Positions 21,899 to 33,742 of a DNA stretch of 64,000 nt are shown piece by piece. The stretch lies in assembly GCA_010093635.1 (NCBI GenBank), contig MU006786.1, positions 1,261,916 through 1,325,915 of the forward strand. The letters are read 5' to 3'. Every line of letters starts with the position of its first letter. Position 1 is the first letter of the stretch. The DNA is from Massarina eburnea CBS 473.64. Lineage: Eukaryota > Ascomycota > Dothideomycetes > Pleosporales > Massarinaceae. The position numbers were made by a program, and so were the translations under genes. The notes under the pieces were generated by a model that saw nothing but the letters and a program-made list of their open reading frames with translations, made no database searches and was not told the DNA's origin.

Positions 21899-22464
21899 CT
21901 ATTTACCACCAGCCTTGACCCATTCCGCGTACTCCTTCCGCTTCGCCCTAACATCCCAAAACCCCCTTCTCCCCTCTCCTCCACCCCCAATCCCGCTATC
22001 GAGACCCAAAAACGCAAAAGAGTCACCCTCACTCAAAATCTCCTCGCCCTCTCTCGTCCACTTGCCCTCGCCCTTGCGGCCCTGGCGCTGCATCTTGCCT
22101 GCCCATTGCGCCCACTTTATCGGCCTGAGTTCGGGCGACGTGATGACGATGCCGGCGGAGAGGATGAGGATGGAGGTGAGGAGCTCAATGGTGATGTCGA
22201 GGGGGAGAGGCGTGTGCGCGAAGGTTGCCGTGTGCTCGTGTGTGGAGTAGACACTGCAGAGTGTTGCTGTTAGTCATGCTGTGTGGTGTATGTGGGCTTG
22301 AAGAGGGCCAGATTTGGAGTGCATTGTGTCCCAGGGCGGGGTGCTGGGGTCGACGGCGTAGGCGTGGAAACTTATCCAGATAGATAAGAGGGAACTATGC
22401 GGACTTACGCATGTGTCAGGAAGAGTAGGCCGACGGCGTTGAGAGCCGTCCCCAAGATGGCCAT
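21899..22464 (-). CDS. EMC5: ER membrane protein complex subunit 5 (EMC5/MMGT family)
   Basis: Exons 22464-22409 and 22253-21899 give 136 residues, the usual size. Exon 1 encodes MAILGTALNAVGLLFLTHA, the first membrane helix; exon 2 continues with AVYSTHEH, then a second helix (PLDITIELLTSILILSAGIVI) and the family block around PIKWAQWAGK. The Gly-rich C-terminus is cytosolic. EMC inserts tail-anchored and multipass proteins into the ER membrane; EMC5 is a core transmembrane subunit, sometimes named a magnesium transporter (MMGT1). The 155-nt intron is longer than most here. Confidence 0.9.
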
Positions 22465-23115
22465 GTCGAGGTCGTCGGAGGTGTGTAGGAGGCGGGGCTG
22501 CAGGGGCAGTGTGGGCCGATTATGCAGTGAGGAAATATGTGGTATGAAAGCTATGCCGTTTTATCTCGAGCCGCTGAGGGTAACGGTGGCAGAAGAGGTG
22601 ACGGTGGGGAGTGATGATAGAAGGTGCGATGCGCGACGTCTTGGCAAGAGCGATGTTGGTAAGCGGGGTCACGTGGAACATGTATCATTTAGACGTTGCT
22701 TGTGCATATGCTCAGGATTCCATTCGCGAAGCTTAAAAAGTAGGGGTCTCTAGGAGGGCGTTGTTATAGTCTTGATGATTACGACCAGACACTCTTGGAA
22801 TCTGTCAAGTGTCTGTTACAGCTGCACAGGTAGTCTATATTACAAAAAATAGTAGGGCGGAAAAGTAGAAACACTTGCGTCCGGCAGATGAATGCATTCC
22901 AACTAGCAGACCTGGGTTTTCTCGAACCAGAAAAGAACCGTTGATACCATAGTCGTGATGCCATGACCTCTTCCAATATCCCATCGAAGATAACCTGATC
23001 ATATCCTAATACATTCAAAAACATCCCATCGAGATTCAAAAATGGTAACAGCGGCCATAAGCGTCCGCCGTAAAGAGAAGTGGTATAGAGCGAGTGTCAA
23101 ACAACAAGAAATTAA
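22465..23115. other. Intergenic region upstream of EMC5
   Basis: 650 bp between the EMC5 start and the stop of the ammonium transporter, both on the minus strand. Holds the EMC5 promoter and the transporter 3' UTR. No gene seen. Confidence 0.5.
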
Positions 23116-24947
23116 CTATGCACGGTGAGCCCATTCGGCGAGCTGATGCGAGGAATCAACCGAGTCTTGATTCTTCTCGTGGACACCCATGGCAGACGCG
23201 TGTTGCTCCAGAGAGTGCGTGGACATGCCTAAATAGAAGTCAGTGTATGCTTCATGCCGTTTGAACACTGGCAATACGCACCCTCGTCAGCGTCATCGGC
23301 AAGCTTGACATCGCGGGTAAGCTCAACATAGTCGTACTGCGATTGTTAGCTTCGCTACTAGACTGAACAGTGCGATTTCACTTACGGCAAACTCTCCAAT
23401 CTCTACATCATCGATACCAAGAATCTCCTCCTCTTCGCTCACACGGAGCTTGAAGATTGAAGCAAACTTGCCCATGAAGTCGAGAGCACCGAGAATCAGG
23501 CAGGTTCCAGCAAACGAATACGCAGCTCCAGTGACAGAGTCGGCTAATTGGTAACCAAGCTGGATCCAGTTGTGGTTGAGCCAGCCACCGGTAATGACAG
23601 TGTAACCGTCAAGGTGCGCAATGTAATCGCTAGATGGCGTTAGCCAAGCAACGCCAAATTCATCATTACCATACTTACGCAGCAAAGAACGCGGTCAAGA
23701 TGTTGCCGACAAACCCACCGACACCATGGACAGCGAAGATGTCAAGAGCATCGTCACAGCGCAAGAAGTACTTGAGCTTTGTGGCATAGTTGCACATGAT
23801 GCCTCCACAGACACCGAAAACAACAGCAGCCCACGGGGGAACGAATCCAGAACCAGGTGTGATGCACACAAGCCCTGCGATGACTCCGGAGCAGAAACCG
23901 ACAGTCGACCACTTGCCCTCCAAACGATAATCGACAAGGCACCATGTGATTCCACCAACGCAGGCTGCGAGGTTGGTGACGACAGCTGCCATGACAGCGC
24001 GAAGGTTGGCAGAGAGGGCCGAGCCGGCGTTGAAGCCAAACCACCCAACCCATAGAAACACGGTTCCAGTGACGATGTGGGTAACGTTGTGGGGTCGGTA
24101 GTTGAGTTCCTGGGTGCCGTGCCCCCTTCGCTTCCCGAGCATGTACGAGTAGGCGAGAGCTGCGCAGCCAGACGCGATATGGACGGGTGTACCGCCAGCA
24201 AAGTCGAGACCCCCCTTCAGATAAACCCAGCCATTGGGGTTCCAGGTCCAGCAAGCAATGGGGTCATAGATGACGGTCGTCCAGATGAACATGTAGATGA
24301 TGCATGGCAGCATTCTGCCGCGCTCAGCGACTGCGCCTACAGCGAGGGCAACACTGCAGTCTGGTCAGTCATGCTCGAGAGGTGGCAGCTGGGTAGACGT
24401 ACGTGATGGCGGCGAACATGCCTTGGTAGAGGCAGAAGAGGATGTCGGGAATGCGGGAGCTTCCGACCGAGGGCTGAGCAAGCACGTTCATCAGTCCGAA
24501 GTTGTCGAGAGCGCCGATGAACTTGCCCGCCTTGTGCGAGAAGGCCAGTGAGTAGCCCCAGAAGAACCATTGGAAAGACACCACAGCCGTGGACATGACG
24601 GACAGCCATAGCAGCGACAAGGCCGACTTCCTCCTAGCAAGACCCGAGTAGAAGAAGCTGTCGCAGCGTTAGTGTTGCACATGCGTGACATATCAAGATG
24701 GTGTTTGCGTACCCGACTCCCGGGATCATGAGAAGCACGAGGGCGGTAGATGTGAGCACCCAAGCGATGTCGCCGGCCTATGAAAATTTAGTAGCCGACC
24801 CGCAATCCCGCATGAGGGGGGGAAGCTCACGTTGTAGAAAACATTAAGGTCGTAATTGTTGGAGTCTCCGCCTGTTGCTATGGTGTCGTTCTTGAACGTC
24901 TCCAACGGTATCGTGACATCCAGGCCGTCCAGGCCTAGTTGTGACAT
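23116..24947 (-). CDS. Ammonium transporter (Amt/MEP family)
   Basis: Seven exons: 24947-24831, 24777-24713, 24657-24403, 24353-23679, 23629-23386, 23336-23282 and 23228-23116, giving 507 residues. About 11 hydrophobic helices are visible. Family marks include IPGVGFFYSGLARRKSALSL, FQWFFWGYSLAFS, LDFAGGTPVHIASG, GWFGFNAGSAL, GFCSGVIAGLVCITPGSGFV and DDALDIFAVHGVGG with the two pore histidines (VHIASG and VHGVGG). The cytosolic tail (VEIGEFA onward) is split over three exons. It imports ammonium at the plasma membrane; some fungal Mep2-type members also act as nitrogen sensors, which the sequence cannot decide. The upstream region carries GATA-factor sites. Confidence 0.95.
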
Positions 24948-25552
24948 GTTGGCAGGGGGCTCGAGAGTATCCAAAAACGGTAGACACAGGCAACTTGAAG
25001 CTGTGGGGGCGGCGGGAGGGAAGTAGAAGAGAAGAGACTGGTGAAGGAGTGGACGGCGTGAGGGGCCTTGGCGATGCCGGTGGGCGGGCTCCGATGTTCG
25101 AGCAGACAGGGACGTCGACGCTGCGGAAGCGTGTGGTGAGAGGCACAGGAGATTTATATGGTGCGCCGACGTCGTCTCGCCGGACGCAGACGCAGGGCTG
25201 GACCCCGGATCTCTCGCGGTGGGGTGTCAGAGATACGGACGCAGCTGCAGCCAATGCCGGCCGAGTTTCGTTGCTCGAGAGTCCAGCCAAGCGGCGCTGG
25301 CCGAGTTAGCGAACCGCGCCCGTGGGATGGTCGCGGCCGATCATGGCGTCTATTGTAGCAACACTCGCAGCACTCCACACGCTAGACAGACGTCGCCGCA
25401 GAGGCAGGCCATGTATTTTCGCGTCGTGGACAATAATGGTATTGCTGTGCATGCCGCGCGCCGTCCAGACACGAGCCAATGCGTCTCGCTGCGGCCTCCG
25501 GTGCAGGCGTCGAATCATGCGCGGTCGTGCTTGCAGAGACCACTTCGTTCCC

Positions 25553-25558
25553 TTATCT
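25553..25558 (-). promoter_or_regulatory. GATA-factor (AreA/NIT2) consensus site
   Basis: AGATAA on the minus strand, about 600 bp before the ammonium transporter ATG. Fungal ammonium permeases are classic targets of nitrogen-catabolite GATA activators. Single sites of this length occur often by chance. Confidence 0.3.
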
Positions 25559-25687
25559 ATACCCTGGTCGTTCCTTCTTCGCCTTGAAGCAGCGCGACCG
25601 ATCCGGAAGGCGCTAGGCTGCATCGGGAACACTCGCATCAGGACCAGCAGAGTGAGGAAACGAGGCGTACAATAATATGGACACCGA

Positions 25688-25713
25688 CACACCACCACCA
25701 CCACCACCACCAC
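25688..25713. repeat. (CAC)n microsatellite
   Basis: About eight CAC/ACC units followed by CAACAA. Confidence 0.9.
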
Positions 25714-26677
25714 AACAACGTCGGACGATGGCTGCGGGGTCTCTCGAGCATGTCAGCATCAGACTACCCGTGCGTGATCCGCGCCCACGTCTGCCCGGAC
25801 GGCTACCTCTACCTAGGTGGCACGGTGGTATGTACATAGATAGGTCACAGGTGGTAGGTAGGTATGTTCTAGACGAACATCGTGTTCTGCATCGTTTGCC
25901 AGCCTGGGAGTAGCACGATGCTCCTGACCCGGCGATAGGAGTCCTGCACATGCAGCCTGCGCCTACCCTGACGCTGCTTCTTGGCCAGTTCCCCAAGTCC
26001 TCATGCTGGGCCTCATCATTGCATGCCGAGTGCGTCCAGCCAATCTCGCCGAGATTGAAGCTCGTTCTCTGCGCGTTCTTGTCCGTCCGAGCCGATAGGG
26101 GGACGTTGCCTCGTCTCGAATGCGAAGAGGGAGCTGTCTCCTTTTCTTGGAGGCTGTACAGCACCACACTCGACAGTCGCCGTCATTGTGATCAACGCTG
26201 GTTTCAGTCCGTTATTTCATCGTACCAAGCCCGCCGTACATATGACTGTGCAGGCTTCTCTTTGCGTCGGTACACTACACAGCTATATACATACATCTCT
26301 GTCTCGGCCTGGGTCGTGGGCGAGAAACAACAACTGGCTGGGCACGGGTTTTTCATCCGATCTTGGGCCTGTCCTGTGGCGAGTGCTCCTGCCATCGCGG
26401 ATCGAGGCTCCTGCCGGAACCAGGGAACCGACGGAAGGCACGACCGAGGCCACAATACATAGTTTGGCAGACAGACAGCTGTCCAAGCAGCCGTCCGCAA
26501 TTGTCGCAGAACCACTCTCCATCTCCTATCCGAGATATTCGTGATTGCAGATCCTCCGCGTCGTTCTTCAACTGTGTGCTGCACCGCCACAGCTCTCCGC
26601 GCCGCTAGGAAGGTCAAGCACGCAGATCTTGTCCTCTATCGGGCCCGATTGGCGTTGTTACATCAACATCATCTTCG

Positions 26678-29600
26678 ATGAGCCCTACTGCACGAGGCGT
26701 GCGCTTCAGCAACCTTTTGCCCACCTCCAACATGAAGCCTCTTGTGGTAAACGCGCCCCAGCCGCCCGGTCACGCTTCGCCCGGCTCTGAGTCGCCAGAT
26801 TCAGATCAGGATGGGGACGCGTCCCGGCAAGGCCTTGGCGAATATCAATTTGCGCCTGCCGTTTCGTCGCCCCTCGAAGACATCCCCAGCACCGCCGGAA
26901 GCTATAGCTGGAACACCAGCCAAGCTTCGCGGTCGCGCGATCCCCCGCCCATACAGACAAACGTCATGAGTAGCAGCGGACGCATCACTCGCCCGTCTGC
27001 GGTACGAACGCCCAGCAATGCCTATGCGCCGGCCAGACGGCCGCAGCAGTTCAGCTTGAACACCTCGAACCGCCACAGGAACAATTCGACGACCCGCAGC
27101 CGTCGCAACCCCAACGCCGAGTACCGCGCCCAGGAGAAGGCCTACGTGCAGCGCATACGGCAGGAGAACGAGCAGGAAGAGTTCTTCACCGACGTGCGCA
27201 CGCCGAGCTTGGGGTACAGCACCGACACCGATTCCGACGAGGAGTCGCCCTCCACCGCCGACTACGCCGAGAACGACCCGTACGACCAGGAGACGCTGCT
27301 CTACTATGGCAACGACGACATGCAGCCTTCCGTGGAAGAGCTGAAGATCCCCGAGAACCGGGAACGGCTAGAGTGGCATTCGATGCTGGCTAGCGTGCTG
27401 ACGGGCGACGTCGTCAAGCAGGAGAAGAAGAGGCTCATCGGCAGCACCGAGCAGCAGGGCGACAGCACGCTGAAGGCGGAGATATGGATGGGCATCAGGG
27501 CCAAGGTGTGCGGTCGCTCCGTCCAAGCACAGCGGCGCCTCGTCGACGACAAGCGGGCCGGTATACGGACCGAGGTCGAGAGCATCATCACTTTCGAGGT
27601 GCAGGGCGCCGCAGAGGCGGGGCAAACGGCCGCAGCCCAGGTGAACGAGATCGTCAAGAAGATCGACGGTATCGAAAGCCTCTTCCCCACTCGCCAGGCT
27701 CTGGAGCAAGCTCACCCTAGAGCGGCCTCGCAGGCCTACAAGGACGCCTGCGATGCTGTCTTCGCCTGGAACAACACCACCGAGCTGATCAACACGGAGA
27801 TGTCCATCCTGAAAAAGTGGGTTGGCAACGATGAGCTCGACTTCTCGAAGCCGCGAGAGCGATCGTCGCAAGATCACCATCTCACCGACGACTCCTCCTT
27901 CATCGATCGCATCCTGAAGGAAGACGGCCTGAAGTCGCTGCAGGGCGAGAACAGTCTCCTGGTTGCTCTCGAGAAGGTCATCCACAAGGCCAAGGCCACA
28001 CTCATCGCCAACGCCGAGAGCTTTGCGGACCGCCATCTTCCACCTTACATCGAGGAGCTGCTCACCCTGATCAACTTTCCCTCCCGTCTGCTCCAGGAGA
28101 TCATTCGCATGCGACTGTCCTACGCCAAGAGGATACGCGATCCCGCACAACAGGGTGTCCTGATGGCTGAGCAGATGATATCACAGTTCCAGATACTCCT
28201 CACCCTTGCCGGCAAGATCAAAGATAGTTACATGATCATCTCGCGAACAGAGCCAGGCTGGGACCTGCCACCGTGCATCGAGGAGAACTTCGACGTGGTG
28301 GTTCTCGACTCCCTCAAGTTCTACTTCAAGATGCTGAACTGGAAGCTGTCGGCCAACAAGAACACCTTCAAGGAAGCCGAAATCCTGGAGCAGGAGTGGG
28401 AGTTCTCCAACAAACTCGGACGACAGCTCGAGGGGGGTGATGTGGAAACGGCGGAGCAGTTCAGCTCGCTCACCTCAAAGTCTCTGTCACGCCTGACGGC
28501 CCATTTCGAAAAGGAGCTGCAGCGGCGACCAGATGAACTCACCGGCTCGGAGATGGAAAAGCGATACAAGCAGATTCTGGACTCCGTGCGTGTCCGTCAG
28601 CGGAAGCTGTTCCGTTTCTCCAGGATCCTGACACAGCGCTTTGAAAACTGCACAGAGTACAACATCAACCACATTGACCTGGACGAGGACCAACTCAATG
28701 ACCTTTACGAATCACTCATCGTGACTGGTCATTTCCTTGTCGAGACCTCTGGCGACAACCCAGGCCTTTACATCATTGCATCACCCACTCTGCAAGACCG
28801 CCCGAAGGATATCCAATCCCTCCTCACCACCTGTTACCACGCGGAAGAGAATCCGGAGGACCCTTCGAACCCATACGCGCTTATCATCAGGCCAGAGGAA
28901 GCCATGTACTGGACGGGCAAGAAACTCAACGCCAACATCCGAACACCGCATCTGGATGTAAAACCCGGGAGGCTTCGCCTAGTTGCTGATGGCTCACAGC
29001 AACGCCTCGCCAATGCCAATGCATCCTTTTTGCACGCTGTAGGCATGGACTTGAACACTCTGATCGACCAAAGGGCCAACCTCCGTCGCGTCAACGAGGA
29101 GTTGCAGAAAATCAAAAAGACTGCGTACAAGCTTTCCAACACCATCATGGACAGTGTCGAGATTGTGCGCAAGCAGACTGTCGGTCTTGACTGCCAGGAC
29201 CTCATTCAAACCTGTTTCGCCTTTGCTACCGAATTCGGCCAACGTTCCTTACTCTACATGGACTACAACCGACGTGCCATGAACAACATCAAATTGACGA
29301 GACTGGCTCTAGACTGGGTCAGCTTCATCTGCGATGACTGCATTGCGTCGGACCGCAAGACCTTCCGCTGGGCTGTCGTCGCGTTGGAATTCTCCATGAT
29401 GATGACCAGAGGGCAGAACATCCTGTCAATCAGCGACGAAGAGTACTCCAAGCTTCGGCTGAAGGTAGCTGGGTGCATGTCGGTGCTTATCTCGCATTTT
29501 GACATCATGGGTGCGAGGTCTACGATTGCCGCTCATGCCGAGAGACAAAAATTGAACGCGCTGGCCGGCAAGTCGTTCCTTGACCCCAAGAACATGGTCG

Positions 29601-30760
29601 GCGACGACGAGTCTATCCAGTCGACCCAAGAGCGATGGATGCAAACGCTGGATGAGATTGACGCCATCAGAAAAGAAAAAGAGGCTGAACGTCAAACCCT
29701 GGGAAGAGTGCTGGAGGACTCAAACGAAGCCGACCGAGCCCTCACGTACCTCTCCTCCTCGGCTACAAATGTCACAATCCGATGGCAACAGGGACAGTTC
29801 GTGGGTGGCGGCACGTTCGGATCCGTATATGCCGCCATGAACCTCGATTCCGGACATTTGATGGCTGTGAAGGAAATTCGCCTGCAGGACCCTCAGTTGA
29901 TCCCTACCATTGTTGCCCAGATCAGAGATGAGATGGGCGTGTTGCAGGTTTTGGACCATCCCAACATCGTCTCTTACTACGGTATCGAACCGCATCGAGA
30001 CAAGGTGTACATCTTCATGGAATACTGCTCTAGTGGTTCGCTGGCTGGGCTGCTGGAACATGGTAGAATTGAGGATGAGACGGTCATTCAGGTGTACGCT
30101 CTGCAGATGTTGGAAGGGCTTGCCTATCTTCACGACTCCGGTGTCGTGCATCGTGACGTTAAGCCTGAAAGTAAGTATGCCGCCGAGCACATGGCGGGCG
30201 ATGGCTAACACAATGCAGACATCTTGCTGGACCAACACGGTGTGATCAAGTTTGTTGATTTTGGCGCAGCCAAGGTCATCGCAAGGCAAGGTCGGACCCT
30301 GGCGGCCGAGCATGCTGCCACCAAACAAGGCCGGCAAGGATCGATGACGGGCACGCCTATGTACATGTCACCCGAAGTCATCCGAGGCGGGAACCTAGGC
30401 CGTCATGGAGCAGTCGACATCTGGTCTCTAGGCTGCGTCATCCTTGAAATGGCCACTGGCCGACGACCGTGGGCCAACATGGACAACGAATGGGCGATCA
30501 TGTACCACATTGCTCAAGGCGACCCTCCTCAACTCCCTTCCCGGGACCAGATCAGCGACCAGGGCATCGACTTGCTTAAACGCTGCTTCGAGCGCGACCC
30601 CACCACCCGCGCGTCCGCTGTTGAGCTACTGCAGCACGACTGGATCATGACTTTGCGAGCACAGCTGTCGCTTGAGCCGTCGACACCAAGCAGCGAAACG
30701 CCTTCGTCGGGCCCACACAGTGCTGCTAGTACGCGCCAGAACTCGGCCGTTTATGGCTAA
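26678..30760 (+). CDS. SSK2: MAP kinase kinase kinase, Ssk2/Ssk22 type (HOG pathway)
   Basis: Exons 26678-30170 and 30219-30760 give 1344 residues, the normal size for SskB/Ssk2. Residues ~1-220 are disordered. A long conserved non-catalytic region (~220-1000) contains the Ssk1-binding and autoinhibitory parts known from yeast. The kinase domain starts near 1036: GGGTFGSVY loop (~1041), MAVKEIRL with the ATP lysine (~1064), HRDVKPEN (split by the intron inside the Asn codon), DFGAAK, GTPMYMSPEVI and DIWSLGCVILEM. This kinase activates Pbs2 and then Hog1 under osmotic and other stress. The intron falling inside the catalytic loop means its removal is required for activity. Confidence 0.95.
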
Positions 30761-31293
30761 GAGGGCTTGCTCAAGCTGTTGGACACTGTAGGCTGACACT
30801 CTTTCTCTCCTTCTATTCCTTTGTAACCGTAATTTATATACAGTGCTACGATGCCGTCGGGACATGGGCACGTAGCTGTTGGTATCGATGTGGTGGGTGG
30901 GCGAGCATATCGGATGGCGTTCTTGCATTAGCGATGGAGTTTTTCCTTCGGGTTGGTCTGCTGTTGAACTCGGTCACAGTCGATCGAAATTGTAGTAAGA
31001 TTCACTCTGCCTGCTGGGGTGGGGACATAGCAACGATTCGGTGCCTCTTAGAGGCGCTTGTACATTCTCTTATTGTTATCCTTCATCCTTGTTATCCTTA
31101 GCTACGCCTACAGTCTGTTCTTATACGTATTACTTGGAAGAGAGGCCCCTGTGCAATCCGGCTATTGATGTTTGACCGTGAATGCTGGTCTGTGCCCGTA
31201 GGCCTCGGAGGTCCGACACACGGCGCTTCGTTTCGCCGACTGACTGCGCAAACAACATTTTCTTGACTCACCCCGCCGGCCGCCACCATATAT
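30761..31293. other. Intergenic region
   Basis: 533 bp between tandem plus-strand genes: SSK2 3' UTR and the histidyl-tRNA synthetase promoter. A TATATAT run lies directly before the first synthetase ATG. No gene seen. Confidence 0.5.
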
Positions 31294-33233
31294 ATGCCCC
31301 CCCACCCTCCAGCGCCGTGCCCAAAGACACTACGTAGTGCCGGCACGCTCGTACCTTCCCTCCACAATCCCCGCACTCCGCATAGGGCAAGTACGCGCTT
31401 CCGGCCGCTGCTGCCGTTCCTGTGGCCCGCCCAGTTGCAATTCACACGCAGGTACTCGGACAAGCACTTGGACAAGTACGCGGGCTCTGCATTGGCGGAC
31501 AAACGCGCTCGCGACGAACACAACGCCAACATGGGGAAAGAAGGCAAGGGCAACTTCCAGCTGAAGACGCCGAAGGGGACTAGGGATTGTATGTTCGCTT
31601 TGCGGGGGAGGGGGAGGGGAGAGGGTGCGTGCTGATTGGACTGTAGGGTCTGGGACCGACGTCGTGCTGCGCGAACAGATCTTCACGGGCATTACCAGTG
31701 TGTTCAAGCGCCACGGCGGTGTCACGATAGACACGCCCGTCTTCGAGCTCAAAGAGACCCTCACAGGCAAATACGGCGAAGACAGCAAGCTCATCTACGA
31801 CCTCGCCAACCAAGGCGGCGAACTCTCCTCTCTCCGCTACGACCTCACCGTCCCCTTTGCACGCTTCTGCGCCCAGAATGCCGTCCAGAACATCAAGCGA
31901 TACCACATCGCCAAGGTCTATCGCCGCGATCAGCCAGCGATGACCAAGGGCCGCATGCGCGAGTTCTACCAGTGCGATTTCGATATCGCCGGCCAGTACG
32001 ACTCGATGATTCCCGACGCGGAGATTCTGAGGATAATCAAGGAGGTGTTCGATGAGCTGCCGGACTGGAAAGGCAAGTTTACCATCAAGATCAACCACAG
32101 GAAGATCCTGGATGGTATCTTCCAGATTTGCGGCGTGCCGCAGGACAAGATACGGACCATCAGCAGTGCGGTGGACAAGCTAGACAAGGTCAGTGCAGCT
32201 GGGAAGAGCATGCAAGCTAGATCGCTAACGTGCGTAGTCACCATGGGAAGACGTCCGACAAGAAATGGTGGAGGAAAAGGGTCTTGAGCCCGAAGTCGCC
32301 GACAAGATCTGGACCTATGCCCAACTAAAAGGCGGCCGCGAGGTCGTCTCAAAACTCCAGTCCCTCCCCGAAGTCCAATCCAATGAGTCCGCAACCAAAG
32401 GCCTCGAAGACATGGCCACCCTGTGCGACTACCTTGAGATCTTCGATGTCCTGCCGTCACTCTCAATAGACATGTCGCTCGCCCGCGGTCTCGACTACTA
32501 CACCGGCATCATCTACGAAGTGGTAACAGAAGGCTCAGCACCACCCGCCAACGCCAAAGACGACGCCAAGAAGGAGAAGAAGCAGAAGAAGAAGAAGAGT
32601 GAAGACCCAGACGAGGACCGCTCGAATGACCCCACAGTTGGTGTGGGATCCGTAGCAGCAGGTGGCCGCTACGACGAGCTCGTCGGCATGTTCAGCGGCA
32701 AACCCATTCCCTGCGTCGGCATCTCCTTCGGGGTTGACCGCATCTTCTCCATCACCAAAGCGCGTCTAGGCGCCAAAACCGAGCTCCGCGCCACCGAAGT
32801 TGATGTCTTCGTCATCGCCGCCGGCGGTGGTAAAGAGTATACCGGACTCCTTCCCGAACGTATGCGTGTAGCGAAGACGCTATGGGATGCCGGTATCAAA
32901 GCCGAGTATCTTTGGAAAGCCAAACCTAAGCTACAGAACCAGTTCAAGGCGACGGACGCCGGAAAAATCCCGTGGGCTGTGATTCTGGGTCAGGATGAGG
33001 TACAAGAGGGCAAGGTCAAGATCAAGGCGCTGGGCTTAAAGCTTGCGGCGGGCGATCTCGACTTGCCTGAAGGACACCCCGAGAAGGAGGGTGTGAGTGT
33101 GGCGATGGAAGATTTAGTCAAGGAGGTGAAGAGTAGGATTGAGGACGGCGTGTATGAGAAGTTGGTGCAGGAGATCAAGGATCATCACAAGGGGGCAGAG
33201 ACGTCGAGCTTACCAGATCGGACCGTGACATAG
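31294..33233 (+). CDS. HTS1: Histidyl-tRNA synthetase, mitochondrial and cytosolic forms
   Basis: Exons 31294-31588, 31647-32188 and 32238-33233 give 610 residues from the first ATG. Residues 1-79 are rich in Arg/Pro/Leu/Ser with few acids before ~57, a typical mitochondrial presequence (TRFRPLLPF, FTRRYS). A second in-frame ATG at 31531 would give a 531-residue cytosolic enzyme beginning MGKEGKGNFQLKTPKGTRDW. Class II motifs: motif 2 around YRRDQPAMTKGRMREFYQCDFD, the histidine-binding ARGLDYYTG, and motif 3 in GISFGVDRI. A C-terminal anticodon-binding domain follows. A Lys-rich insert (KKEKKQKKKKSED) interrupts the catalytic domain, as in other fungi. Confidence 0.95.
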
Positions 33234-33742
33234 GCTTGAGCGTCGAGGTGGAAGAGGAGGCGGTGACATGGCAGTCTACACCTCGCGTTAAAAGTATGCC
33301 AACGGTATGGGTGGGGCGAAAAGCATGTCATGATGATTTGGGGTTTTTTATCTCCTTCGGTGGCGGAAATGTATACGTAAGGTAGACTTCCAGCGTGATA
33401 TCCAGCAACATGGAAAAGAGAACCAGGTTTTATTCTTCATTTCCATCTTTACCAATGGTAGTATCCCAACGCAAGCTGCCATCAGATCACCCACCATCCC
33501 TCATCAGAGCCAGCTGGTTAGTGACAGCTATGGTATATCGCGCCCGATCCCAAAAAGAAAAAAAGAGTCTTTGTATACCGCACCGCACCGCACCGCTCTG
33601 CGCCTTTGTCCCGATCTACAAACCCCAAACCCCTTTCTTCCAATGCTCCCCTATACAAAAACATCCGTACAACATATAAAGTGAAGTGCATGAAGATGAA
33701 GGTATACATGGACAAGAAATGTAACCCTCCCGAGATGGCTGC
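33234..33742. other. Convergent 3' flank
   Basis: 509 bp between the convergent HTS1 and VRL1 stop codons. Short chance frames only. Confidence 0.5.

Larger units (their letters stand above)
24948..26677. promoter_or_regulatory. 1.7-kb divergent control region, MEP and SSK2
   Basis: Separates two divergent genes and presumably holds two long leaders. HGATAR sites for AreA/NIT2-type GATA factors occur at 25553-25558 (TTATCT, i.e. AGATAA on the minus strand) and 25838-25843 (AGATAG). A (CAC)n tract lies at 25688-25713. Several open frames cross the region on both strands but none shows conserved motifs, so I call none of them genes. Confidence 0.45.

Noticed and set aside
25613..26167. 184-codon minus-strand frame upstream of the ammonium transporter
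   Set aside because: Includes the (CAC)n repeat, no conserved blocks, and the start is not convincing; kept as part of the control region.
27368..28150. Long minus-strand frame (260 codons) inside SSK2
   Set aside because: It is antisense to conserved MAPKKK coding sequence, shows no motifs, and arises from codon bias of the true gene.
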